Positions 1 through 8,054 of a DNA stretch of 64,000 bases are shown piece after piece. Source of the stretch: an uncultured Pseudomonadota bacterium (GTDB lineage Bacteria > Myxococcota_A > UBA796 > SXON01); assembly GCA_903844155.1 (NCBI GenBank), contig CAIMSU010000341.1, forward strand, positions 62,001-126,000, in the 5' to 3' direction. The first letter of the stretch is position 1, and each line of letters starts with the position of its first letter. The position numbers were made by a program, and so were the translations under genes. A model generated the notes under the pieces. It searched no databases. It had not been told where the DNA came from and saw nothing but the letters and a program-made list of their open reading frames with translations.

Positions 1-145
1 CCCAGTCATCCAGCCGCCCGAAGTTGGACGAAAAGATGAGGGCCGGGAACAACAGCACGTTCTTCGCCCACTGCTTGGGGCGCAGGGCGGCCATCGCCGC
101 CATCACGGCGGAGCGACGCGGCACTCCGGGATGCACATCGGTCAC
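1..145 (-). CDS. UbiA-family prenyltransferase, likely decaprenyl-phosphate phosphoribosyltransferase (N-terminal part only)
   Basis: Only the first ~48 codons are in the window; the gene runs off the left edge. It starts with GTG at 145, one base past the TGA stop (149-147) of the upstream kinase, so the two are probably co-transcribed. The visible protein contains the stretch LRPKQWAKNVLLFPALIFSS. The RPKQW-KN motif followed by a hydrophobic segment is characteristic of the UbiA subfamily that transfers phosphoribose to decaprenyl phosphate (arabinose donor synthesis in actinobacteria; equivalent polyprenyl-phosphate chemistry elsewhere). The substrate is inferred from this N-terminal motif only. 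The catalytic Asp-rich motif would lie outside the window, so another UbiA-type role cannot be excluded. Confidence 0.6.
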   Translation of the reverse strand, partial: MTDVHPGVPRRSAVMAAMAALRPKQWAKNVLLFPALIFSSNFGRLDDW

Positions 146-146
146 G

Positions 147-2183
147 TCATTTTCCTTCCGGTCCGGCAGCCACCGGGGGTTGCGTCGCGGGTGCAGCGGG
201 CGTGAAGTCGAGGATTCGCATCTGGTTGGGCTGGAGCTGGAGGTGCGCTTCGACGGGGCCGTACCCCGGCCCGGAAACGCGCACCACAGCGGGCGTGTTG
301 GCGACGAGCGCGGTCGTCCACGGCGGGTTGCCGGTCAACGGCTTGCCGTCCACGGCGGCCGTGAAGCCAGCGGGCGCGCGGATCTCGATGGCGGGCGGGG
401 CGGCCATCACGCCCATCCCGGCCCCCTGTCCGCCGGGCGCCTTGCTCGTGCCGATCACAAAACCGCACGCGAGCCCGAGCATCAGGATGAAAAAGCAAAC
501 CGTGACGTAGGCGAGGTGCACCCCGTTCGGGGTTCGGTACACCACGCGGGGGCGACTGTCGGCGAGGTCCGGCCGGGCGTCGGCGCGCACGGACAGGCGG
601 TCCGGGCGGGGCGCGTCGAGGGCCGGTCGCCGCATGACCTGCCCCCGATCGGCCGGCTGGTCCATCGGCTGTCGGGCGGCGACGCGGGGGTCCGGGTGCG
701 TGGGGGGCCCGAACGGGTCGGGCCGGATCACGGTCGCCGCGTCCGACCACTGAGCCGGCCCGGAGGGGTCGGGGAGGTAGCCGGGGCCGAGGGTGGGATT
801 CCGGATCAACGTGGACTCTTCCGCGAGTCCCATCGGTGGGAGGCGTGTATGGACCGGCGCCGGCGGTGCAGCGGGCGCGGGGCGGGACGCGGCCGGCGGG
901 GGCCTGGTGGCCGACGGCGCGACGGGCGGAGGCGCGGTCGCCATGCGGGCGGGTGCGGCGGGCGGGGGCTTCGTCGATGACGGCGCGACGGGCGGAGGCG
1001 CGGTCGCCATGCGGGCGGGTGCGGCGGGCGGGCGCGAGGGGGCGCCAAGGGCGCCGGGGCCGGGAACGGGGCGTGAGATGCCCGTTGACCCGCGGGGTGA
1101 GGAGGAGGCCGGCGCGGATCGGGCTGCCGTCGGCACCTCCGGCGCTGCCGGGGTGGCGGTCGCCGAGGCGGCCTTCGCGGCCGCTGCCTTCGCGGCTCGC
1201 GCGTACGGGCCGGTGTCGATCTCAGAGGGCTTCGGCGCCGGCTTCTCGCCGTCCTGGAGGAGCCCACGCACAAACGTCGCCAGCGTCGCGGCCGAGAAGA
1301 TGAACCCGGAGTCATGGAAGAAGGTGTTCAGCGCGTCCTTGAACGCGGTCGCGGTCGGGTAGCGCTCCGCCGGGTCAAGGCGAAGGGCGGCGGCGATCAC
1401 GAGGTCGAGGGCGGGCGGCACATCCGGGTTGATGTGGCTCGGGGGTTCGACGACGCCGCGTCGGACCGCCTCAAGCGTCTTCAGGTCTCCCGCTTCGCGG
1501 AACGGGTGCCGTCCGGTCAGCAGCTCGTAGAAGACCACCCCCGCGGCAAAAAGATCCGCCCGTTGATCCAGGGGGCGTCCCGCCGCCTGCTCGGGCGCCA
1601 TGTAGTCAAAACGCCCCTTGATGACGCCGGTCTGCGTCTCGGCCGCCTTGACCGTCGCCTTGGCGATGCCAAAGTCGGTGAGCTTGACCTCCCCCTGCAC
1701 GCTCACGAGCACGTTGGCGGGCGAGATGTCGCGGTGGATGATGTCGAGCGGGACCTGCACGCCGTCGCGAACGACGGTGCGGTTGTGCGCGTACTCCAGC
1801 CCCTTGAGCATCTCGATGAGCACGTAGACGGCATGCGGAAAGGGCAGGGTGATCCCTTTCTTTGCGCAGCGCTCGAGGATCTGCCCGAGGTCCTTGCCGT
1901 TCACGTATTCCATGGCGATGAAGTACTGCTCGTCGACGGCGCCAAGATCGAGGATCTGCACGATGTTCGCGTGCGAGAGCAGCCCCGCGATCTTTGCCTC
2001 GTTGATGAGCATGTCGACGAATTCGGAATTGGACGTCAGGTGCGGCAGGATCCGCTTGATCGCATAGGTGCGGTGAAAGCCGCCGATGCCCTCAAGCCGC
2101 GCCTTGAACACCTCCGCCATGCCGCCGGCGGCGATGCGCTCGATGATCTGGTACTTGCCAAATCGCTGGGGTTCCTGCGACAC
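147..2183 (-). CDS. Membrane-anchored Ser/Thr protein kinase with PEGA-like extracytoplasmic tail
   Basis: 678 residues, GTG start. Residues ~10-285 form a Hanks-type kinase: glycine loop IAAGGMAEVF (17-26), ATP-binding Lys43, HRD at 150-152 within HRDISPANVLV, and DFG at 170-172. All catalytic residues are present, so it should be active. A long Pro/Ala linker follows (~300-550), containing a 22-residue repeat present twice. One transmembrane helix lies at ~556-578. The last ~100 residues outside the membrane resemble a PEGA-type beta domain (GKPLTGNPPWTTAL). This is the common myxobacterial sensor-kinase layout of cytoplasmic kinase, linker, membrane helix and periplasmic domain. It sits directly upstream of a UbiA prenyltransferase. 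The signal sensed and the targets cannot be told from sequence. Confidence 0.93.
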   Translation of the reverse strand: MSQEPQRFGKYQIIERIAAGGMAEVFKARLEGIGGFHRTYAIKRILPHLTSNSEFVDMLINEAKIAGLLSHANIVQILDLGAVDEQYFIAMEYVNGKDLGQILERCAKKGITLPFPHAVYVLIEMLKGLEYAHNRTVVRDGVQVPLDIIHRDISPANVLVSVQGEVKLTDFGIAKATVKAAETQTGVIKGRFDYMAPEQAAGRPLDQRADLFAAGVVFYELLTGRHPFREAGDLKTLEAVRRGVVEPPSHINPDVPPALDLVIAAALRLDPAERYPTATAFKDALNTFFHDSGFIFSAATLATFVRGLLQDGEKPAPKPSEIDTGPYARAAKAAAAKAASATATPAAPEVPTAARSAPASSSPRGSTGISRPVPGPGALGAPSRPPAAPARMATAPPPVAPSSTKPPPAAPARMATAPPPVAPSATRPPPAASRPAPAAPPAPVHTRLPPMGLAEESTLIRNPTLGPGYLPDPSGPAQWSDAATVIRPDPFGPPTHPDPRVAARQPMDQPADRGQVMRRPALDAPRPDRLSVRADARPDLADSRPRVVYRTPNGVHLAYVTVCFFILMLGLACGFVIGTSKAPGGQGAGMGVMAAPPAIEIRAPAGFTAAVDGKPLTGNPPWTTALVANTPAVVRVSGPGYGPVEAHLQLQPNQMRILDFTPAAPATQPPVAAGPEGK
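913..1032. repeat. Tandem 66-bp repeat in the kinase linker
   Basis: Two direct copies start at 913 and 979. The first 54 bp of each (913-966 and 979-1032) are identical. They encode the proline-rich unit PPPAAPARMATAPPPVAPS in the linker of the kinase. Perfect identity at codon third positions points to a recent duplication. Copy number may vary between strains and would change only linker length (22 residues per unit). Confidence 0.85.
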
Positions 2184-2410
2184 GCGGCGGGGTAATCTGA
2201 AACGCGGTTTGGTGCCCAGACGGGGCGATTTTCCGCGCCGCGCGTCCTCGTCGCTTGCAAAATGTGAGGTATCTTACAAAAAACTGCGGCGGGGGAGTTG
2301 CATTCCGCGCGGCATGACTTAGAGCGCGCCCGCTTTTTCCGCCGGACCGATCCTGGCCCGACAGGGAAGCTTCTCGGGGTTGAACCCCCGCCCCTCATCG
2401 GAGAACTCCC

Positions 2411-3142
2411 ATGGTCGCTCTTCTCGCCCTCACTCTCACCGGCTGCGCCCCCACCCCCGCCTCGATCAAGTTCGATGGCGAGCCCACCGCCACCGTCCAC
2501 ACCCTCGACGCGGTGGCCGTCAAGAAGGCCACGGTGCTCGACGCCGACGGCAAGGCCCTCGACCCCCAGCCCGCCGCCACCGAGCTCTCCTGGTCGGTCA
2601 CGCCCGCCACGGTCGCGACGCTCGACAAGACCAACGTGAAGCCCGTCGGCAACGGCGATGCGACCGTTGAGGCCAAGATCGGCGACGTGAAGGCGTCCTA
2701 CAAGTTCGTCGTCGCCCTCCCGAACAAGATCGAGATCGCCGGCTACACCGCCGGGACCCCCGTCGCCGTTGCCGCGACCCAGGCCCTCACCGCCACCGTC
2801 ATGGCCGGCGCGGACAAGATCGACAACCAGACGATCACCTGGGAGTCGGCGAACACCGGCGTCGCCACCGTGGACGCCAAGGGCACCGTCACCGGCGTGA
2901 GCGCGGGCTCCTCCACGATCAAGGCCACCGCGGGCGCGCTCAGCGCCACCGTCGACATCACCGTCGGCGCTGCGGCCCCCGCAGCGGCCGTCGCCGACGC
3001 GAAGGACGCCAAGGACACCAAGGACGCCAAGGGCAAGCCCGCGCCCGCGGACGCCAAGGCCCCCCCCGCCGGCAGCAAGCCCTCGGGCCCCAAGCCCACC
3101 GACGCGCACCCCGCCGCGCACCCGGCCCCCAAGGCCAAGTGA
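2411..3142 (+). CDS. Lipoprotein with bacterial Ig-like (Big2) domains
   Basis: 243 residues, ATG at 2411 with GGAG at 2400-2403 as a well-spaced ribosome site. A short signal peptide ends in the lipobox LTGC (Cys12). Two Ig-like domains follow. The second carries typical Big2 signatures: WESANTGVATVDAKGTVTGV and then GSSTIKATAG. The first (LSWSVTPATVATLD) is a weaker copy. The C-terminal ~55 residues are a low-complexity Ala/Pro/Lys/Asp tail, probably an extended spacer or envelope-binding segment. A monocistronic unit is likely, because a strong terminator follows and the next gene is convergent. Family role: extracellular or periplasmic adhesion or scaffold domains; the exact function is unknown. 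Confidence 0.85.
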   Translation: MVALLALTLTGCAPTPASIKFDGEPTATVHTLDAVAVKKATVLDADGKALDPQPAATELSWSVTPATVATLDKTNVKPVGNGDATVEAKIGDVKASYKFVVALPNKIEIAGYTAGTPVAVAATQALTATVMAGADKIDNQTITWESANTGVATVDAKGTVTGVSAGSSTIKATAGALSATVDITVGAAAPAAAVADAKDAKDTKDAKGKPAPADAKAPPAGSKPSGPKPTDAHPAAHPAPKAK

Positions 3143-3149
3143 ACTAGGG

Positions 3150-3212
3150 CGGGGGTTCGCCCCCGATCCCCGGGGCGGCTCGGACGTTCGCGTCCGGGCC
3201 GCTTTTCTTTTT
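3150..3212 (+). terminator. Tandem UUCG hairpins; intrinsic terminator of the Big2 lipoprotein gene
   Basis: Two hairpins with TTCG tetraloops follow the stop codon. The first is 3150-3165 (CGGGGG-TTCG-CCCCCG minus one base per arm end). The second is 3175-3202, a 12-bp stem with one G:U pair, followed by TTTTCTTTTT at 3203-3212. The T-tract makes the second a textbook rho-independent terminator on the + strand. It ends 7 bp before the stop codon of the convergent CotH gene. Confidence 0.9.
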
Positions 3213-3218
3213 GGGGGT

Positions 3219-4784
3219 TCAGGGCCGCGCGGCGACCTCGTCGCGGACGCGCTGCGGCCCCTGCTTGACGTCGTTGAGCGTGAGCTCCACGTACTGCTGG
3301 TGCTCGGCGGGCAGCCACTCGACGCGCGGATCGGCGAGGAAGTCGGCGTTGTAGGTCTCGAGCAGGCCGGTCATCACGGTGGCCAACTGCAGCGACTCGG
3401 TGAGGTCCGCGACCGCGAGCAGCTTGGCGTTGTAGTCCGCAAGGCACGTCGGGTTCGCGATGCAGAACGTGAGCACCCGCCCGTAGCCGCCCCAGGGGTC
3501 GTAGTACTCGTCGATCCACGTCTGGTCGACGCCCCAGGGGATGATCTTGAACCGGCCGTCCGCGGGGTCGTGGAAGATCCGGTAGTTGTTCGCAGTCGTG
3601 TAGCCGTCCCAGTGCAGCGTGACCTGCTCGACGGCGAGCTCGGTGAGCCACTCGTCCAGATCGACCACCGTGTTCAGCGCGACGAGGTTGGCGTCGGTCG
3701 GCGCCTGGTCCAGGACCGCGGTCACGGCGGTGATGTCCGAGCGATCGTCCGGGTTCAGGCATTCGTCGCACTGAAACGACGTCTCCTCCCCGTCGATGAA
3801 GTCCACGCCGTAGGCGCCCTCGTACAGGTTGCCGGTGTTCCCAAAATAGTGCTCGAGGAACACCGAGTCCTCCGCCTCGATATTGGCATAGACGCCGTAG
3901 TACTCCCCGTTCACGTACACCTGCGCGTAGCCCGCGCGCGGCGCCGCCACGCCCGCCGCACGGAACACGCTGTAGGTCAGGTTCTCGTGCACGCCGCTGG
4001 GGTCCTGCACCATGTTGTTGAGCTTGAGCTTCTTCAATCCGCGCATCGACCCGCCCGACGTCACCCCGTTCATGTCGATGGAGAACGACGCCTTGCCGTC
4101 GATCGTGCGCAGCGACCCGTAGACGCCCTTGAGATGGACGGTGACGGGCAACCACACGCGCTCATAGCCGAGCGTGGCGGGGACGGGGGTGTAGGGATCG
4201 GCCTCCAGGCTGTTCCAGGAGTCCTGCGGAATCGTCAGGTCAAAGCGCGAGTAGTCGGCAAAGAACAGGTCGGCGGGAGACCCCACGGGCGGTCGGGTGC
4301 CGTTCTCGTAGCCGGGGGTCGGCTGGCCGGTCAACTCGAACACGCTCGCGCCGGAGGCGTCGGCAAAGCGCGCCCAGGCCACGTCGCTTCCGGGCTTTCC
4401 GGGGTCCAGCGCGTCGATCGGGAGGCCTTGCCAGTCGAGCGTCAGGGACCCGGAGTCCGACAGCGTCGCGAGCGCCAGCTCCCCGGGGCCGAGGGTGATG
4501 CCAGCGTCGGCCCAGGTGATCGGCGCGCCCTTCCAGGACAGATCGGCCCGGTCGACGGCCTCGGACGAGCCGTTCTTGATCTCAGCCCACCCGGGCAGTG
4601 AGCCGTCTGCCGCTTGCCACGTGGAGTCGTTCTGGGTCATCACCTCGTTGATCCACACCGCCGGCGGGACCACGCCGCCGACGGGCACGAGGCCGGTGTC
4701 GCCGCTGTCCTCGACGGGCAGGGTGCGGTCGGGGACGCCGGTGGCCGGGGTTTGCACACGGCAGGCGATGAGGAGCCAGATCAT
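3219..4784 (-). CDS. CotH-family secreted lipoprotein with N-terminal lamin-tail domain
   Basis: 521 residues from the ATG at 4784. That start overlaps the stop of the upstream PDZ gene as ATGA and gives a lipoprotein signal (MIWLLIAC). A longer in-frame ORF exists upstream but is out-of-frame shadow of the PDZ gene. After a D/S/G-rich linker comes a lamin-tail-like domain (WINEVMTQND ... GWAEIKN ... GPGELALATL), then the CotH domain from about residue 170. CotH signatures include LKKLKLNNMVQDPS, VNGEYYGVYANIEAEDSVF and the later WGVDQTW. CotH proteins are atypical protein kinases in Bacillus spores; in this lineage they are abundant predicted surface proteins with unproven substrates. A second CotH gene lies at 27206. 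Confidence 0.87.
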   Translation of the reverse strand: MIWLLIACRVQTPATGVPDRTLPVEDSGDTGLVPVGGVVPPAVWINEVMTQNDSTWQAADGSLPGWAEIKNGSSEAVDRADLSWKGAPITWADAGITLGPGELALATLSDSGSLTLDWQGLPIDALDPGKPGSDVAWARFADASGASVFELTGQPTPGYENGTRPPVGSPADLFFADYSRFDLTIPQDSWNSLEADPYTPVPATLGYERVWLPVTVHLKGVYGSLRTIDGKASFSIDMNGVTSGGSMRGLKKLKLNNMVQDPSGVHENLTYSVFRAAGVAAPRAGYAQVYVNGEYYGVYANIEAEDSVFLEHYFGNTGNLYEGAYGVDFIDGEETSFQCDECLNPDDRSDITAVTAVLDQAPTDANLVALNTVVDLDEWLTELAVEQVTLHWDGYTTANNYRIFHDPADGRFKIIPWGVDQTWIDEYYDPWGGYGRVLTFCIANPTCLADYNAKLLAVADLTESLQLATVMTGLLETYNADFLADPRVEWLPAEHQQYVELTLNDVKQGPQRVRDEVAARP

Positions 4785-5629
4785 GGTGAGTATTCCCCGT
4801 CGTTGCTGGGGGTCACGGCGGGCTTCGGACCCTTCTTCCGCGCGTTCTGTTCGAGGTGGTAGCTGTAGGTCAGGTCCTCCTTCTTCCGCGTCAGGTGCAG
4901 CCGCAGGATCGGCTCCTTGCGAAGGCGGATGTAGGCCGAGACCGCCTGCAGCACGTTGTTGATCTTCACGCCGTTGATGTCGTGGACGATGTCGCCGGAG
5001 CGCAGCCCCCCCTCGCGCAGCACGGTGCAGCGGGGCAGGCCGATCCGGAAACCATCGGCGTTGCCTGCGGCGTCCTGGTGCGGCCACACGGAACCGAGGT
5101 TGTCGATCTCGGGGATGTGCGCGGCGTAGTACTCAACGAGCGCGCGCTCCACGAACCACTCCCAGGGCCCGAGCTGCTCGATCTGGGCGACGGGCGGCGG
5201 GCAGGGTTTCGGGTTCTTCTTGGGGTTCTTCGCCTTGGCGCCGTGCGAGGTCACGTCGCCCTTCTGGCTCTCGTCAGCGGCTTTCTCGCCGTTTCCGGTC
5301 TCCTTCGCGGTCACCTGGGGCGCTTCCGGGACCGGGGCGGTGCCTTCGGGGTCGGGCGTGGGGTCGGTGGCTGCCGTCACGTGCACCGGGACGGGGGGCG
5401 CTTCGCTCGGTGGGGTGGGCGTTTTTGTCGGCGTGGGCGACGAGGACGCCGCTGGCGCGTCGTTGTAGTCGAACGCGGCGAGGCTGACGGGGGCGCCGTC
5501 CGCGGGCAGCGGTGGCGGGGTCTCCTTCGGCCACGGGTGCCACCACATCACCAGCAGCACGCTCGCGTGCAGGAGCACGCTGCTCGCGCCGGCGAAGGCG
5601 GTGCGGGCGACGGCGGACAGGGAGGCCAT
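4781..5629 (-). CDS. GspC-like inner-membrane protein with C-terminal PDZ domain
   Basis: 282 residues. One N-terminal membrane helix (~10-30) is followed by a ~120-residue Pro/Thr/Ala/Lys linker and a C-terminal domain. Residues ~193-262 read as a PDZ domain of type II secretion GspC proteins: LREGGLRSGDIVHDINGVKI followed by NNVLQAVSAYIRLR. The TM-linker-PDZ architecture fits GspC, the inner-membrane subunit linking the platform to the secretin. No other T2SS core gene (gspD, gspE, gspF) is adjacent, so it may serve a pilus-like or specialised export machine, or be a stand-alone periplasmic PDZ protein. Its stop overlaps the CotH lipoprotein start (ATGA), so the two are translationally coupled and may work together on surface export. 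Confidence 0.7.
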   Translation of the reverse strand: MASLSAVARTAFAGASSVLLHASVLLVMWWHPWPKETPPPLPADGAPVSLAAFDYNDAPAASSSPTPTKTPTPPSEAPPVPVHVTAATDPTPDPEGTAPVPEAPQVTAKETGNGEKAADESQKGDVTSHGAKAKNPKKNPKPCPPPVAQIEQLGPWEWFVERALVEYYAAHIPEIDNLGSVWPHQDAAGNADGFRIGLPRCTVLREGGLRSGDIVHDINGVKINNVLQAVSAYIRLRKEPILRLHLTRKKEDLTYSYHLEQNARKKGPKPAVTPSNDGEYSP

Positions 5630-5666
5630 GCACAGCTTCTATCTCCGCCGACCGGTGCGGGATTCC

Positions 5667-8054
5667 CTACCCCACGCCCCGCGGGTCGACGTCGATGACC
5701 AGACGCACGCCGCGCGGTGGCACCCAGGACGTGTGGTGCTGCGTCAACATGCGCCGGAACGGCGTCGTCTCGCGTCCACGCAGGACGACCTGGACGCGGT
5801 ATCGGCCGACGAGCCGGGGCATGGCGGCGAACGCGGGGCCGAGCACGTCCACACCGGCGTAGGCGCCCGCCTGTGCGCGCAGCAGCGTCGCCAGCGCCTT
5901 CGCGGCGTCCAGCGTCGCTTCCCGGTCCACGCCCTCGCAGCGCAGGAGCACGAGACGGGCCACCGGCGGGTAGCGGAGCATCCGGCGGATGCGCTCTTCA
6001 TGCTCGGAGAACGCCGCCATGTCGCCGATGCAGGAGAACACCGGGTGCTCGGGATGGCTCGTCTGCAGGAACACCCTCCCGGCGACTTCGCCCCGGCCCG
6101 CGCGACCGCAGAGCTGGGTGACGAGCGAAAAACAGCGCTCGGCCGAGCGGAAGTCCGGCATGCCGAGGATGTGGTCGCAGCCGAGCACCGCTGCGACGTG
6201 GACGTCCGGAAAGTCATGGCCCTTCGCCACGATCTGGGTCCCGACCAACAGCCGGGCATCCCCCGTCCGGAACCGCTCAAGGAGCCGCGCGTGGCTCCCG
6301 CGCTCGGCGGTCGTATCGGCGTCCATGCGCGCGATCGGCACGTCCGGAAAGAGCTGTCCGAGCACCTCCTCGACACGCTCTGTCCCCTGGCCGAGCACGT
6401 CGAGCCGGCTGCCGCACGTCGGGCAGTCCGACTGGAACATCCGGTGGAATCCGCAGTAGTGGCAGTCCAGTCGACGTGAGCCCTGGTGATACACCATCGA
6501 CACACCGCAGCTCGGGCACTCGTACGCCTGCCCGCAGCCCGAACACTGGACGAACGTCGCGTAGCCCCGGCGATTGTAGAGGAGGATGGCCTTGCCACCG
6601 GCCTCCAGCGCCTCGCGGACGGCCTCGTGGACGGCCGTGGCGAGGAGCGGGGTGCGCCCGTCGGCCTGTTTTTCGAGGCGCATGTCGACGACGGTCAGGT
6701 GGGGCACGGCCCGCGCGGTTGCTCGTTCCCGGAGTGTCTGAAGCGCGTACCGGCCCCAGCGCGCGTTGGCCCAGCTCTCGAGACCTGGCGTCGCGGAGCC
6801 GAGCACGATCGGGCACCCCGCCTGGCGCGCGCGGACGACCGCCACGTCGCGCGCGTGGTACCGAACCCCCTCGTCCTGCTTGTAGGAGTCGTCGTGCTCC
6901 TCGTCCACGACGATGAGCCCGAGGCGGGTGAAAGGGGCGAACACCGCGCTCCGTGCGCCGACGGCCACGCGGACGTCGCCCGACCGGATCCGTCGCCACT
7001 CCCGCAGCCGCTCCGTTCCCGTCAGCGCCGAGTGCAGGACGGCGATCTCGCCGGGAAAACGCTCGTCAAACCGGGCCGTGAGCTGGGGCGTGAGCGCGAT
7101 CTCCGGCACCAGCACCAGCACCTGCCCACCCCCAGCCACAACCCGGGCTGCCAGGGCGAGGTACACCTCCGTCTTCCCGGCGCCGGTCACCCCGTGCAGC
7201 AGGTTCGGCTTGCCCGAGGGCGGGCCGACGGGCGGAAGGATGGCGTCGACCGCGGCCATCTGCTCGGCGTTGAGGCGCGGCGGCGTCGTCGGGGTCAGGC
7301 CTTTCGGGCGTTGCCCCCTCGGCCGCTCCTCGCGTGCCACGGCACCAAGCGCCTCCAGCCGCTTCACCCCCTCCGTCGGCAGCTCGGCAAGCCGACACGG
7401 CCCGCGCTCCAGCACCGTCGCCAGCGCCTCCCGCGCCCGCACCGACCGCATCCCCAGCGTCGCGCCCTCGGCGCCCGGCAGCGCCCGCACCCACACCTCC
7501 CGGTCCCGGATCGGCGCCACCACGACGTCGTCGGCCCGGATCAGCCCAGCCGTGAGGAGCGCGGTGATGCCCTTCGGGACGTCGTCGACCTCGGCCGCCA
7601 AACGCCGCTCGAGCGCCGACCGGGTGATCGCGGGCCGGGCCACCACCTCCCTCAGGATCTGGGCTAGACCGCCCGCCGGCGGCTCGGTCGCGATCGCCTC
7701 GATCCCAGCCTCGGTCGCCGAATACACGTGGCGCGTCCGGCTCCGGGTGTCGGACGGCGTCGCGCAAGCGATGACCTCGCCGAGCGGGGCGAGGTAATAC
7801 TCCGAGATGAATCGATACAAAGCGAGCTGTTCAGGCCCGAAGGCCGGCTCGTCGTCGAGGATGCGGAGGATGGACTTCGCCTCCACGGGCGGCGGCCCCG
7901 CGCGGTCGATGACCCAGCCGACCAGCTCCCGGGTGCCGTAGGGGACGACGACGGCGGTGCCGGGCGGCAGCGCTCGGGTCCAGGCGTAGGTGTAGAGCAT
8001 GTGGACCGGCAACGGTACGGCCACGTGCAGGTACACCCCGTCGGTCACGCTCAC
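5667..8054 (-). CDS. priA: Primosomal replication-restart helicase PriA
   Basis: 795 residues, GTG start at 8054, overlapping the upstream stop as GTGA. PriA is the 3'-5' superfamily 2 helicase that reloads the replisome at repaired or stalled forks. Seen here: N-terminal 3'-DNA-binding domain (VAVPLPVHMLYTYAW), Walker A GVTGAGKTEVY, the motif II box VVDEEHDDSYKQ, and zinc-binding cysteine pairs CSGCGQAYECPSC and CHYCGF ... CPTCGS. The C-terminal helicase lobe and motif VI (QLCGRAGRG) are intact. Length is slightly above the usual ~730. It lies within a long minus-strand cluster with unrelated neighbours, so position gives no functional link. Confidence 0.97.
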   Translation of the reverse strand: MSVTDGVYLHVAVPLPVHMLYTYAWTRALPPGTAVVVPYGTRELVGWVIDRAGPPPVEAKSILRILDDEPAFGPEQLALYRFISEYYLAPLGEVIACATPSDTRSRTRHVYSATEAGIEAIATEPPAGGLAQILREVVARPAITRSALERRLAAEVDDVPKGITALLTAGLIRADDVVVAPIRDREVWVRALPGAEGATLGMRSVRAREALATVLERGPCRLAELPTEGVKRLEALGAVAREERPRGQRPKGLTPTTPPRLNAEQMAAVDAILPPVGPPSGKPNLLHGVTGAGKTEVYLALAARVVAGGGQVLVLVPEIALTPQLTARFDERFPGEIAVLHSALTGTERLREWRRIRSGDVRVAVGARSAVFAPFTRLGLIVVDEEHDDSYKQDEGVRYHARDVAVVRARQAGCPIVLGSATPGLESWANARWGRYALQTLRERATARAVPHLTVVDMRLEKQADGRTPLLATAVHEAVREALEAGGKAILLYNRRGYATFVQCSGCGQAYECPSCGVSMVYHQGSRRLDCHYCGFHRMFQSDCPTCGSRLDVLGQGTERVEEVLGQLFPDVPIARMDADTTAERGSHARLLERFRTGDARLLVGTQIVAKGHDFPDVHVAAVLGCDHILGMPDFRSAERCFSLVTQLCGRAGRGEVAGRVFLQTSHPEHPVFSCIGDMAAFSEHEERIRRMLRYPPVARLVLLRCEGVDREATLDAAKALATLLRAQAGAYAGVDVLGPAFAAMPRLVGRYRVQVVLRGRETTPFRRMLTQHHTSWVPPRGVRLVIDVDPRGVG

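Noticed and set aside
3053-3068. C8 tract in the Big2 lipoprotein as a contingency locus
   Set aside because: It lies in the low-complexity C-terminal tail, eight bases is short for slippage, and a frameshift there would alter only the tail.
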